Positions 1 through 13,651 of a stretch of DNA of 64,000 nucleotides are shown piece after piece; the stretch's first letter is position 1, and each line of letters opens with the position of its first letter. The translations under genes and the position numbers were made by a program. The DNA lies in NCBI RefSeq assembly GCF_000344685.1, contig NW_006920413.1, positions 1,977,628 through 2,041,627 of the forward strand. Direction: 5' to 3'. This DNA is from Gloeophyllum trabeum ATCC 11539. Its lineage: Eukaryota; Basidiomycota; Agaricomycetes; Gloeophyllales; Gloeophyllaceae. Under the pieces are notes generated by a model, which saw only the letters and a list, made by a program, of their open reading frames with translations, made no database searches and had not been told where the DNA came from.

Positions 1-1185
1 GCTGGACTTGAATACGACAGCCCGGCATCTCCGGTATGGAGATCCAAATCAGGATTTGATACTGAGCTGTTGCCAATAATAGGTGGTGGCCATACCTGAC
101 CCTGTAGGGCCCAGAAAATACGGACAAATACTGAAAAATCATACTATATTTATGGGGCCAGGCCCAATGGGTACTGTCTGGCTGTGGACACTGTCTCGGG
201 GTGGGTGTCTTTGTGGTCCAGGGATGCTTAATGCCTGCTGGGGTGGTTGGGGTAAGCTCAGGAATGTATGATTCATGTGATAGGATGTTGTTGTGAGTGT
301 TTCCACTGCTGTAGGTGCATTGGCTGTCCCGGGGTGGTGTGATAGAGGTGTTTTTGAGGATGACTGGTGCCAAGTCACCAAGGGTGGTCTGGGTGGGCAC
401 AAAAATGATACACATGATGGTACATGCAGATATACACTAAGGGAGGTGTGTTATAACCCATAGTAACACAAGTGGTAGTCATGGGGTGTCCATAGGAGGA
501 GTGATGCCCAAAAGCAGTAGTTAGCCACCTGTTGCTCAGAATCTCTTGGAGTCTTATGCAAACATGTAGCCTTATATGGGCTGAGTAAGATCCCCAAATG
601 CCCAGCAATGTGGCATAGCAATAGTGTGGGAAAATGCGAAAAACTCTCCCAGAGCTGGCGGTGAAAATAATTTTTGTACAGCAATGCGCAGCCCATACAC
701 ATGATTAGGACAAGCACTCCCTATTCCTATGCACTATTTAAACCACTACATTAGTAACAACATCGACAGTAAGGACAAATAAACCCCAGATATGGAAAGA
801 GGCTGAAATGTAGATCCTGGAGGTATCCCATATCAATTGCTGCCATATTTGGCATGTGCTGATGTATTTTAGTGATGCCACATGTGTGCTGTCAGCCACA
901 GCAGGTTCCATGTTTTTCCCAGATTTTTGCGCATTTTTCCTGATTTTATATCCACTGCTAGTAGCTGTTGTGTGGCCCTCTAAACACATTCCCATGCTAT
1001 GTATAGGTCCGGTACCATTGGGCCTGGCCCCAGAAATATCATATGATTTTTCAGTATTTTCCGTATTTTCTGGGCCCTACAGGGCGAGGTATGGCCACCC
1101 ACCTATTATTGGCAACAGCTCAGTATCAAATCCTGATTTGGATCTCCATGCCGGAGATGCCGGGGCTGTCGTATTCAAGTCCAGC
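1..1185. mobile_element. Fold-back element with long inverted arms (left end cut by window edge)
   Basis: Bases 1-174 match the reverse complement of 1011-1185 with only scattered differences; I estimate above 90 percent identity. The inner arm ends share the motif around GGGCCAGGCCCAATGG. The 836 bases between the arms hold no convincing coding region; the frames there are short and in low-complexity AT-rich DNA. Long arms around a non-coding core are what a non-autonomous fold-back or MITE-like DNA transposon looks like. The left arm may continue beyond the window, so the true end and any target duplication cannot be judged. It lies directly beside a decayed tyrosine-recombinase element and may have inserted into it. 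Confidence 0.75.
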
Positions 1186-2356
1186 TGGGCTGCTGGTGAC
1201 TGTATAAGGTATTTGGAGAATAATGCATAAACACCGCACGTGTCGCCTGTTTGACGTAATAGGGTACACGGTAGTATTGGGTGAATAATGTAATAATACT
1301 ACAGCATCGGCTGGCGCACGAACATTACAGATGCCCTGTCCCGAGGTGACATAGTTTCATTCCTGAAGGCCTTCCCCCAGGCAACTGTGCACTTCCAGCT
1401 CAAGCTCCCCGACGCATTCCATGGCAAACTTCGCTCACTGTAGCGCCTGCCCGCGCATTCTGACTCTTACCAGCTGTGAACACGCAGTTAAGCCCAGTGG
1501 TGGAGACCACTTGCAACCTCCAGCTCGTACCATCCATCCTGCGCCCAGAATGTCAAGCCGACAAACGGATCTTCTTGTGGCGTGGAGTACATCCCGCACC
1601 TCCCTCAACGATAGACAACCCAATACTATGACTCTTAGCTGACACAGCATCATGCGCATCCCTATGGGACGCCGTGAGCTATGGGTTCGGGCTCCGCAAG
1701 TACCACTTGTTCTGCAACATCTTTTTGATTCCAGAGGTGATGTCACCTGCCCGCTCCTTATGAAGTACTGCACTCCTTCATGCTATGGGCGGTATCTGAC
1801 CCAGACCCATTGGAACCAATCTTTGCCGATGGAACTGTATTTGAACCTGTATCTGTTAAAGCAGTAAATAAATACCTAGCGACAGTGCGTGCCTGGCACA
1901 TCGCTCAAGGATGGCCGCCACTGCTCTCTGCACAAGACCACGAGCGCCTGCAGTGGTCACTTTGCGAACTCGAGAACATACAACGATCAAAGCGCACAAA
2001 ACCTCCTCGGCCGCCCATGACAATCGTGATGCTGACAGCACTCAAGCAGATGCTTGACCTGACCGACCCTTTTGACGCCTGCATCTGGGGGATAGCGGTA
2101 TGTGCCTTCTGGGGCATGATGCGGTTCCGTGAAGTCACTGTGAAGTCGCGAGCATCTTTTGACGGGCATCTGCACCTCAAGTGCGCTGATGTGGTGTTTT
2201 CAACGGACCTCAATGGGCAGCCGTATGCCCGCCTAGATCTGCCCTCAGCAAAGACCGCGAGACCCAGCAAAATTCAAGAAGTATTCCTAAATGAACAGGG
2301 TTTTCACTGTCCCCTCAGTGCTCTCCAAAACCTTGCTAATGTTGTGCCCGCTGATA

Positions 2357-3405
2357 TGCACTGACACAAAACAACACCTAAGACCAAATGGGAAATAACC
2401 TAGCATACCCAGCGGTATGGGTGGAGGCGGTCTAAGATGATTGAAGGGTAATATTTAAGTTCAAGGGGAGGGGGAGGAGTAAGATGACATAGGGTAGTCC
2501 GTAGGAAGACCTAGAAAAATAAAACAAAGTCTTGACGCCCAAAACAAACACGAATTGAGGCTCCGGAGTATTTATCTCCGAGGACTCGAAGATAAACAAA
2601 GGTCACAAGCACTGACACCTAGTGTAGGATTGTGCTCACGGAGATAGAAATTGGTCGAGAGACTTGGTTGGATTTATTTTGCTATGTAATACTCACGAGA
2701 GCTAATATTTCAACGGCAGAGATAACCCAAGTGACGAGTCAGGCCTGTTGGCAAAGCTAGGATCGATTGTAAATGCTAATTCCGACGTGATTGAACTTCA
2801 AGGGTCGCTGAGATGGTGAAGATCAAACTTGTTTTTACTTTCCTTTACATCATACATTTTATACTACAGCAATGACCCTGCAACCGCCCGGAGATAAATA
2901 ACAAATACTCACCGCAACTCCCTTGACCGCTCAGCATCCGTCTGCTGCTATACCATGCACCATACGGCTCCCTAGTCCCTCCATATGCTCATCCTACTCC
3001 CTGGAGGTTGTCCTGATATGCTTGTGCTGATCCTCAGCCTTCCCATCACGTTGCATAGCATGCCGGTCACATGCAAACCCAGTAATTTGACGGAGACGTG
3101 ATGGAGACGAAGGGGAGGAAGTACGGGAAGCTGGGGGTGAGGACGACTCACAATTAGGCAGGTTTCCACGGCTGCCGGAGATAAATCGTGCCGAAGTTAC
3201 TTCTTTATCTGCTCCGGAGTGCCTGACCTCAGAGCTAAATCCTCGTAGGACCTCTCACTTGCCTCGAGGACACGAGAAGGCCCGGATCTAAATTGAACCA
3301 TTGCATAAGCCAGTCGCATCCTAGCGGTGTGTAAGAGGCGCGTTGAATAGACTCGGTAGAGCATGGAGGAAGCATCGATTCCACGATTTCGGAGGTCAGA
3401 TGATA
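2357..3405. mobile_element. About 1.04 kb insertion inside the recombinase pseudogene
   Basis: The recombinase homology stops just after VVPAD near 2356 and resumes at about 3429 with a segment reading NPLFSW. The pentamer TGATA lies at both borders (2352-2356 and 3401-3405), a candidate 5-base target duplication. The intervening DNA has no protein I recognise. It starts with TG but does not end with a clean CA, so a solo LTR is possible but not shown. Inside are several copies of GGAGATAAAT in both orientations, at about 2569, 2890 and 3178. Confidence 0.45.
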
Positions 3406-3641
3406 GTGGAGGCTTATCATTGCCTCGGACAGCAACCCACTCTTCTCATGGCATGACAGGAAAGGCAACATCCACCCAATGGCTCGTGATGCCGCACTGA
3501 AGCGTATAAACAGTATTTTTCTCAGCTGGGGCTGGGGCACTGCATTCGGGCATTCTTTTCGAACCGGCAGTGCATCGTTCTTCCTCGCCAAAGGCATCAG
3601 TCCTGAGATCGTTCGCCTGGCCAGGCGCTGGAAGTCTCTCG

Positions 3642-3865
3642 AGATGAAATATTCCAAGCAAACGGAAGACAAGCGTGTTTGCCCCAGGCGGTCGGTTGCC
3701 CGAAGGGCAATCGCGTACAGTACATCAAGTAGATACAATGAATATATATGAATTTTCTTATCACCTTATCAGTCGGGCCCACTCTGCGGTGGTCCCCCCT
3801 GACCATGCGCAACACGGCGCAAGCTTGCAAGCTTGATCCCGACTCCCTAAATCCAACATATCTCG
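3642..3865. mobile_element. Small 219-base insertion with TCTCG duplication
   Basis: TCTCG occurs at 3637-3641 and again at 3861-3865. Removing one copy plus the 219 bases between joins the recombinase box RWKSL directly and in frame to AYQTYIRAFEQ, the expected continuation of this family. That in-frame junction makes a true insertion very likely. The insert has no coding potential and no clear terminal repeats; it is AT-rich at its left end. Confidence 0.6.
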
Positions 3866-4184
3866 CATATCAGACTTACATTCGTGCCTTCGAACAAGTC
3901 TCGTCACGGCACCTGGCCAACATCAATATTAATGAATTGGAAGCACATTCAACTACAGCTCCGATGGCAAGTGTGGGGTGAGTGGCGCAAGGCTGCCGCG
4001 GTGCATCTGAGCTGTCTTTGGTGGGTGTGCGGATCTCCTTGTGCCGCGTCCGAACCTCGCTGATGTTGAGGTTCTCACCCAACCGTCCAGTAGCTACGGT
4101 TGTGCATCACCACGAGAGACGAGGCTGGAGGCGTGTAAAAGAGCCGTCGATGCCTGTACTTGTCTGGACCTACTCGATATGTTT

Positions 4185-4663
4185 TGGTTAGTGTCAAGGG
4201 GCATCGCATGGAGGATTCCGTGAAATCAACTTCCCCGACCGCCACTCATCGGCGGTCATGGGGTCCCGCTTGCGTAACCGCTGGTGATTCAATCGGTCGG
4301 GAGGGCAGTCTCGCGACGACAGCGATGTTGTACCAAGTGAAGATAAGATGGATGATTGCTCGATATCTGGCTGCAAGGAGCGTGAATATCATGGCATTGC
4401 AGTAAATACTACCAGTATTCGAGGTTATGTACACTCCAGTTATATATAGCACCCAAGTACGAGGCTCTGCATTATATTCTAGAATTACTGGGCACATCTG
4501 TCTAATTTTCGGGTCGCTGCACGTTGTTATCGCAGTCGCTGCGAGATCAGCTTTTCGTCCAATCATACGGGATTATGCAAGCAGGACCCCATGACTGCCG
4601 ATGAGTGGCGGTCGGGGAAGTTGATTTCACGGAATCCTCCAGCTGATGCCCCCTGGTTAGTGT
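4185..4663. mobile_element. MITE with about 81-base inverted repeats and 10-base target duplication
   Basis: The direct repeat TGGTTAGTGT stands at 4185-4194 and 4654-4663. Between them (4195-4653, 459 bases) the ends are inverted repeats: 4197-4277 pairs with 4571-4651 with few mismatches. No protein is encoded inside. Long inverted ends with a 9-11 base target duplication are the usual signature of Mutator-like (MULE) non-autonomous elements; a hAT element would leave 8 bases. The near-perfect arms and intact duplication suggest a recent insertion in the promoter-side DNA of the CLASP gene. Confidence 0.85.
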
Positions 4664-4851
4664 AGAATGAGATATAAGGGGGTGAAGGGGTTGTGCAAGA
4701 TTTGCAGAAACCCTCAATGATAGTATCAGGGGTCCTCTCCCACGGTGTCCCCGTGCTCCATGCACGTGACTCATGTTCAATGGGTGTGACACTGACAAGG
4801 CGCGTCGCGTAACTTGACTGCAACAGCTGGTTTCTTTTCGCTGCCTGGACT

Positions 4852-7338
4852 ATGCCCCCTTCGGTACCTTCCATCATCGAGGTTTGTCTTAACACTCTGT
4901 AGCATGCGCTACTTTTGACACAATTTGTATAGTGCGCTTCGAAGACAACTCTGGACAGAGAACTGGATGGTCTCCGCCCACAACTGTGCTTGGTGGAAAC
5001 AGAGGAATCCTGGGACGCAATCTACAAGGCCTTCTTTCGATTGACTGCTCTCTGTAAAGGAGGTGGATGCGATTATCCCCGTGAACTCATTGCCTTCTTG
5101 CGTGACCATGTCCGCTCAATCATCAACTCCCTAAACTCCGAGCGATCCCGTCTATCTGGGTGCGCGGCTGATATGGTTGGCGTTGTGGCATCTGGGCTAG
5201 GTCATCTGTTCGAACCCCTTCTCCACTTGCTCTTTCCAGCGCTCCTCACACTATGCACCCGGCCCAATAAACTTTTCGTCAACCGAGCTCGATCCTGTCT
5301 CTTACTCATCATTGAACACACTCAGCTGCCTGCGATTCTGACATATCTTGTCGGCTCGCTGAAAGAAAAGTCGGTTTCGTTAAGGTTGGCTTCTGTAGAG
5401 TGCATTCTCGCTTGTCTCAATCACTTCAACCCTCGAGATCTCGAGAAAGATGCCCGAGCGAGAGAAGTAGAGCTGGCTATCAAGTCGACGGCGACAGATC
5501 CGAGTGCAGATGTCAGGAAGGCCAGCAGGAAGGTGTTTGAAACGTACAAAGTCTTATTTGGACATCGAGTTGATAGGTAAGTAGCCGCTCCTTTCATCCA
5601 CCGCGTCATTCTGACCTCTCGCAGTTTTGTATCTCCCATGACTCCCACTATGAGAAAGTACCTAGATATCAAAGCCAGCCACGCTCCCCATTCACGCCCC
5701 CCGTCCCGCCCAGACTCGGCACAGTCATGTCATTCGCAAGGTGCGGAGGTCCAGAGTACCAAGCGGACCCTCCAATCGAAACCCCAAGATATCGCGAAAG
5801 CACCTGTCGATTTAGCGCATTTCCGGTCAGCCTCTGCCCCGCAAGCTGTACCGGAGCGCCATAGGCAGACATTACGGTCAGGGGACACTACACAGCCCTC
5901 GTCCGACCGAGCGCAGTCTTCGCGGCACCCGAATCACAGTAGGCCCGCGAGCAGTAACGACCGACGACGGGCAGATATGCCTCCACCAGAACACATCCCT
6001 TCGCGACCAGCTCAACGCCCCGTGTCGTCTTTATCGACCAGAAGCCACGATGCGGCACTCCACAGCACGGCCGAGTCGTCACAAGCGCCTTTTAAGCACG
6101 TCCAGGGTAATTCGACGGGCCCTGTTCCTACAGGTCTGGTGCGCCGTCCAGCCCTCCCTGGAACCCAAGTCCTGTCGACAATGTCGGCACCTCTGCGACC
6201 CCCGCTGCATCAGCGAGCAGCAACCACAGAAAGCGGCAGAGACGGGCCTTTGAGGCCTTTGACTGGCAACGAGCCGGAAGTGAAGTCTGAGTCTACAGAC
6301 TTGGCACGCTCAACGAAGGGCCCGAAAAGGGTCCCTGTATCGTATTTGGAGACATCGAAGCCTGAGGGGCGAGAAGAGAAGCGCCCGCTGAAGTCTGCTT
6401 TTAGGGAGTTGACTTCGGTAAACACCAACTCGGCAATGAGCGCAGACGGCTCGGCCACGAATCCCCTTCCGAAGGCTACCACTCTGAAGCGTACGAAAAG
6501 CAAGGCTGCTTTGCCTAGCCAGCCGCCGGCGACAAAAACTCGAGCCGCAGCCCTCTCCAAGTCTGAGACCGGGACTACTACCACCCGGGAAGTTCGCTCT
6601 GAAGTCAAGGGGACCAAGGACGCGCCCCTACGAAGCACATCGCGTATGGACAACGCACCCTCGTCGCAAAGAGGCAATGAGGCTAGAGCAAAGGAAACAA
6701 AGAAGGAAGCCGCAAAACCCGTCTGGGGACAGCGAGCTGCCTCCAAGAGCGGTCCGGCAAAAGCATCAGGAGCGAAGCAGAGTTCGATGAACAAGAAAGA
6801 GAACGTCGGTGCAGGCGCTAGACCAGGCAGTAAGAAACAAACACCCGAGCCTGAAAAGATCCCCCTCCCTTCCAGCCCATTGGCATCCCCTACACCCAGT
6901 CTCGTCCCACTACCTCCGTCGCCAGATGTGGCTGAAGCGATTCTACCACCGGAGGATTCAACCGCACCTGCAGAGCCAAGGGAGGCAGCTGAAGAACTGG
7001 AATCAATGAACGATAATGCAGAAGCCAGCGAAGAGCTCCACGACGAAGCCGCGCCTCTGGCGCTTGACCCTGCGACGGCTACTCAGCCTATTACGACCGC
7101 AAAGAATCAAGCGCTTCGCTCTCGGGTCGCTTTTCTGCAGGACGAGCTTCCTACGCCAGCACGCACTCCTATCTCCAAACTTGTTTCTGCCATCGAGCGC
7201 GGATTCATCTTCACGCCTGGGTCACCACAAGCGGGCTTAGAACCTTACGATTTATCACTCGATTCGTCGATCGACATCATGACGCCCATTCCCGCACTTG
7301 CGATCCCTGCTAAGGACGCGGGTGATCAGTCATTTTGA
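4852..7338 (+). CDS. CLASP N-terminal (TOG) domain microtubule-binding protein
   Basis: Three exons (4852-4881, 4933-5576, 5625-7338) splice to 795 residues. The first 10 codons are a separate exon with an ATG preceded by CT. Residues of about 15-220 form an alpha-helical HEAT/TOG repeat block of the CLASP_N family, with conserved stretches such as FVNRARSC and SVSLRLASVECILACLN. The rest is a long Ser/Pro/Arg/Lys-rich, presumably disordered tail, a usual microtubule-lattice binding region, with a short ordered segment near the end around LRSRVAFLQDELPTP. CLASP/Stu1 proteins stabilise growing microtubule plus ends and the spindle. Compared with animal CLASPs of about 1,500 residues this one has a single TOG block, so it may be a short fungal form. 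Confidence 0.88.
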
Positions 7339-7766
7339 GCTGTCCCAGCAGGGTCTGGCGGAGTATCTCACTTGTATATATTCATGGCCATTGCTGTTAT
7401 CCCTCGGTATCCCCGTTTATTCATTGGGAGCCATTGCCATCTATGATCGTTGAAAGTCTGTGACCACGTTTTGCTTTCCATTGCGCAATGTACCATAATA
7501 TTGCAAATCAGCCACTGTACATTACGCTATGCTGCTGCGACACTCGGATCGAAATTCCGAGTTTAGTGCTCCGAAAAGCGGGCAAGGCTTCCGGAATACA
7601 GGGGGCGAGCTTAAACCACGGGTGTGTCTATGGGGGGTTTAACACCCTATTAGAGGATGTGGTACATGCTCGAGGGCTCTATTTCGACGACAAGGAGACA
7701 GCGCTAATAATAACGGTCAGCGGTTACACGGCCGAACACATTTACTGCGAAACATACGTGAAGCTG

Positions 7767-8126
7767 CTAATGAGACAAGAACTTTCTGCCCTTTGCTCTA
7801 CGCCGAGCGAGGATCTTGGGACCGTGCTGGCTTTTCTTCCTGGCCAAGAAGCCGTGTCTTCGTTTCCGGACGCGCTGAGAGGGCTGATACTCTGTGCCGC
7901 GGGAACCCCAGCGGACCTGATTTAACCGTAGGAGAGCAGAGGGGAGTCCAGTGAAAGTGGGTGCGAGGAGGGAGTGGGACTGGAAGGCGATGCTGGGAGC
8001 CAGTACGGTCGGTCGCGGGGTAGAAAGACGCTGCGACTGCAGGAGCGACGAGACGGTGCTCGACGCCTGCGACAGCGTCGGGGGACGAGCGAGAGCCAGG
8101 GCGACTTGCCTGAATATTCGCGGCAT
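7767..8126 (-). CDS. Mitochondrial large-subunit ribosomal protein bL34m
   Basis: A single exon encodes 119 residues. The first 70 or so are rich in Arg, Ser and Ala with almost no acidic residues, as expected for a mitochondrial import signal. The last 45 match the bacterial L34 core: [18 protein letters not shown], then [15 protein letters not shown] at the stop. L34 binds domain III of the large rRNA inside the mitochondrial ribosome. The gene stands head to head with alanyl-tRNA synthetase, only 145 bases separating the two start codons, which puts two translation genes under one shared promoter region. A frame on the opposite strand (7488-7925) overlaps it and is a shadow. Confidence 0.93.
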   Translation of the reverse strand: MPRIFRQVALALARPPTLSQASSTVSSLLQSQRLSTPRPTVLAPSIAFQSHSLLAPTFTGLPSALLRLNQVRWGSRGTEYQPSQRVRKRRHGFLARKKSQHGPKILARRRAKGRKFLSH

Positions 8127-8271
8127 GGCTTTGGCGGAGGAATAGTCGGACTAATACTAGCTAAAAGCAATAGTCGGAAATACTAGCTAAAAGTACTAGT
8201 CGGTCTAATACTCGACGCACGTGACGCGACAAGCCGGTGGCTGTAGATGGGATAGATCCTGACTCGAGTCG
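8127..8271. promoter_or_regulatory. Shared divergent promoter with three imperfect tandem repeats
   Basis: This 145-base gap separates the bL34m start (minus) and the alanyl-tRNA synthetase start (plus). It contains three copies of a unit of about 25 bases beginning at 8144, 8171 and 8198. Each unit has the core AGTCGG; the first two also have AATACTAGCTAAAAG, and the third ends in CTAATACTCG. A CACGTG box follows at 8218-8223. The function is inferred only from position. Confidence 0.55.
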
Positions 8272-11879
<3,608 letters not shown>

Positions 11880-12487
11880 TCCATTCTTGTATATATGTAG
11901 ATGCTCGCAGTCTTTTACCGTAGATTCCAACCCTATAATTGCGAGCGAAGTGAGCAATTCTTCACTAGGGCAGAAGTCCGCGACAAACATGTACAAATTC
12001 TACTCCCGGTGGCTGAGGGACCCACAAAGACCAAGGGCCAGCTATAAGTTGATACAGAGCTTTAAATATCCTTGGATTGAGCCTGGAAAGGTTCCAGAAT
12101 CAATGATACCTATTTACTTGCCCTACCTATCACAAAACATGCCACGAAATACAGTAAGTTGAGCCGTATGCATGCAAGGTTGGTGTGTATGGTGCACCAG
12201 CTGTGCCACATAACAGGACAACGTGTCGCGCCACACCACGTTACGCTTCGCGAGCAACTCTGCGCGAGCGCGCATCACTAGTACGACTCTCTCGGTGTGA
12301 GTAGTGGCAGTATCTCTCAGGACCTCTCGGAGTCGTAGCCAATAACGCGGCATGGCACGTGACTGGAGAAGCTTGTCCCGTGGGCGTGGGAGATCTTCCT
12401 TCGCGTCGCGGATTGTGAAGCGCGTATTGGACAGACCACCAGCGCTGTCCGGATCGCAAAAAGGCCCAGTTCAAGACTACCCAAGGG
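11880..12487. other. Intergenic stretch between ALA1 and RPS18
   Basis: No gene is evident. The first 270 bases are AT-rich 3' flank. From about 12,190 the DNA becomes CG-rich with many CGCG steps and a CACGTG at 12356-12361, which looks like the promoter and 5' leader of the ribosomal protein gene that follows. Confidence 0.5.
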
Positions 12488-12651
12488 GTGAGTACCTCAA
12501 TTCACCGTTCTGCAAAGGCCTGGGGATGCGTAGGATGCTGGGGAAGTGCTGGAAGTCCGGTATCACGGGAGTTATGGGATGGATGCGGGCCTGCGCGGAT
12601 GGATGACTTTGGTGGACTGGTCTGACAAATCTACGTTCCGGTACTCTTCAG
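12488..12651 (+). other. Probable 5'-UTR intron of the uS13 gene
   Basis: A consensus donor GTGAGT at 12488 and an acceptor TTCAG ending at 12651 would remove 164 bases. This leaves a short leader ending CAGTCACC before the ATG at 12668. Leader introns are common in fungal ribosomal protein genes. No transcript evidence is available here. Confidence 0.5.
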
Positions 12652-12667
12652 GTCGAACTCAGTCACC

Positions 12668-13304
12668 ATGTCGCTCGTCGTTCCGGAAGCCCACCAACAA
12701 TTCCAAGTGCGTCTGTAGCCTTGCAACAGAGCAGAATGGCCATTGACCTTGTCGATTTAGCACATCCTGCGTCTTTTGAACACCAATGTCGACGGTAAAC
12801 GCAAGATCATGTACGCCCTGACAGAGATCAAGGGTGTCGGTCGTCGCTACTCCAATATCGTCTGCAAGAAGGCCGATGTCGACCTCAACAAGCGGTATGT
12901 ACGCTTTGCTTCGAAGTTGTGGTGGTCGGTCCGGTCTCATGGTATGTTGGCAGGGCCGGAGAGCTGAACTCTGACGAGCTGGAGCGTCTCGTTACCATCA
13001 TGCAAAACCCCACCCAGTTCAAGATCCCGACATGGTTCCTCAACAGGCAGAGGGATATCGTCGATGGCAAGAACTCCCAGATCCTGTCCAACGGTATTGA
13101 CTCGAAGATCCGTGATGACCTTGAGCGGTTAAAGAAGATCCGGGCCCACCGTGGTCTGCGGCACTTCTGGGGCCTGCGGGTGCGTGGGCAGCACACCAAG
13201 ACGACTGGTGAGTTTCATTGTATCAAATAAGGGCCAGCGTTTTTACATCACATTCTTCAGGTCGGAGAGGTAAGACCGTTGGTGTGTCCAAGAAGAGGGG
13301 TTAG
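12668..13304 (+). CDS. RPS18: 40S ribosomal protein uS13 (S18)
   Basis: Four exons (12668-12706, 12761-12894, 12954-13207, 13261-13304) encode 156 residues. The sequence follows the eukaryotic family throughout: start MSLVVPE, then [73 protein letters not shown]. The protein sits in the head of the small ribosomal subunit and contacts the P-site tRNA and the large subunit. The ATG is in strong context (ACC before it). The many short exons and a likely leader intron are usual for this gene class in basidiomycetes. Confidence 0.97.
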
Positions 13305-13651
13305 AGGGTGCATCAGTCCCGGATATTTACACAGGCATTATGTTGTCTACTCTGCCATTACGTCGTTATGCTTTCATTGTACATCTCCCCATGTTCTATG
13401 GCATGAGTCTGTCAGCTCAGGTTGTGTATACGAAAGTTGAACTCTTCTCGTTTTCAAGAGAGCTATAGAGTCATGTGACTCGTCTCGAATATTCGCGCGG
13501 CGTTCGCGAAGGCTCGCGTTGGTCCGCGTCCGCCGGCGGCTCGTTGGAGTTGTGGCGGGCGGTATATTACTGCAGCGTCTACCAGTAAACTGCTCTCAAT
13601 AATCCCAGGCGTCACAGTATTTACGGTCTGCCTCTTCTGACGAATCCTGAA
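13305..13651. other. Intergenic, no gene seen
   Basis: The stretch holds the 3' flank of the uS13 gene and the presumed promoter of the next gene. A GC-rich segment at 13490-13560 contains several GCGCG and CGCG steps. I find no reading frame or RNA structure I can support. Confidence 0.4.

Larger units (their letters stand above)
1321..3930 (+). pseudogene. Decayed tyrosine-recombinase element (Crypton or DIRS/Ngaro-like)
   Basis: Pieces of one protein can be read in shifting frames. At 1321-1443 there is a stretch with DALSRGD, which resembles the end of a retroelement RNase H. At 1645-1773 there is a piece with SYGFGLRKYHLFC, typical of the recombinase N-terminal domain. At 1780-2364 the core domain contains FWGMMRFREVT, whose arginine fits the first catalytic Arg. 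At 3430-3640 lies the C-terminal box with GHSFR (catalytic His and Arg, His codon at 3551) and RWKSL. At 3862-3930 the final YQTYIRAFEQ carries candidate nucleophile tyrosines. Stops, frameshifts and two insertions break it. A Crypton lacks RNase H, so the DALSRG tail favours a DIRS or Ngaro retroelement, but the rest of the reverse transcriptase is not visible. Confidence 0.75.

Noticed and set aside
856..1230. A 124-codon frame across the right arm of the inverted repeat
   Set aside because: The protein text simply translates the repeat arm, and there is no transposase motif.
6210..6794. A 194-codon minus-strand frame and others opposite the CLASP tail
   Set aside because: Low-complexity Ser/Pro/Lys coding gives long antisense frames; there is no recognisable protein.
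7488..7925. A 145-codon plus-strand frame
   Set aside because: Its 3' part is antisense to the well-conserved bL34m core, and it matches no family I know.
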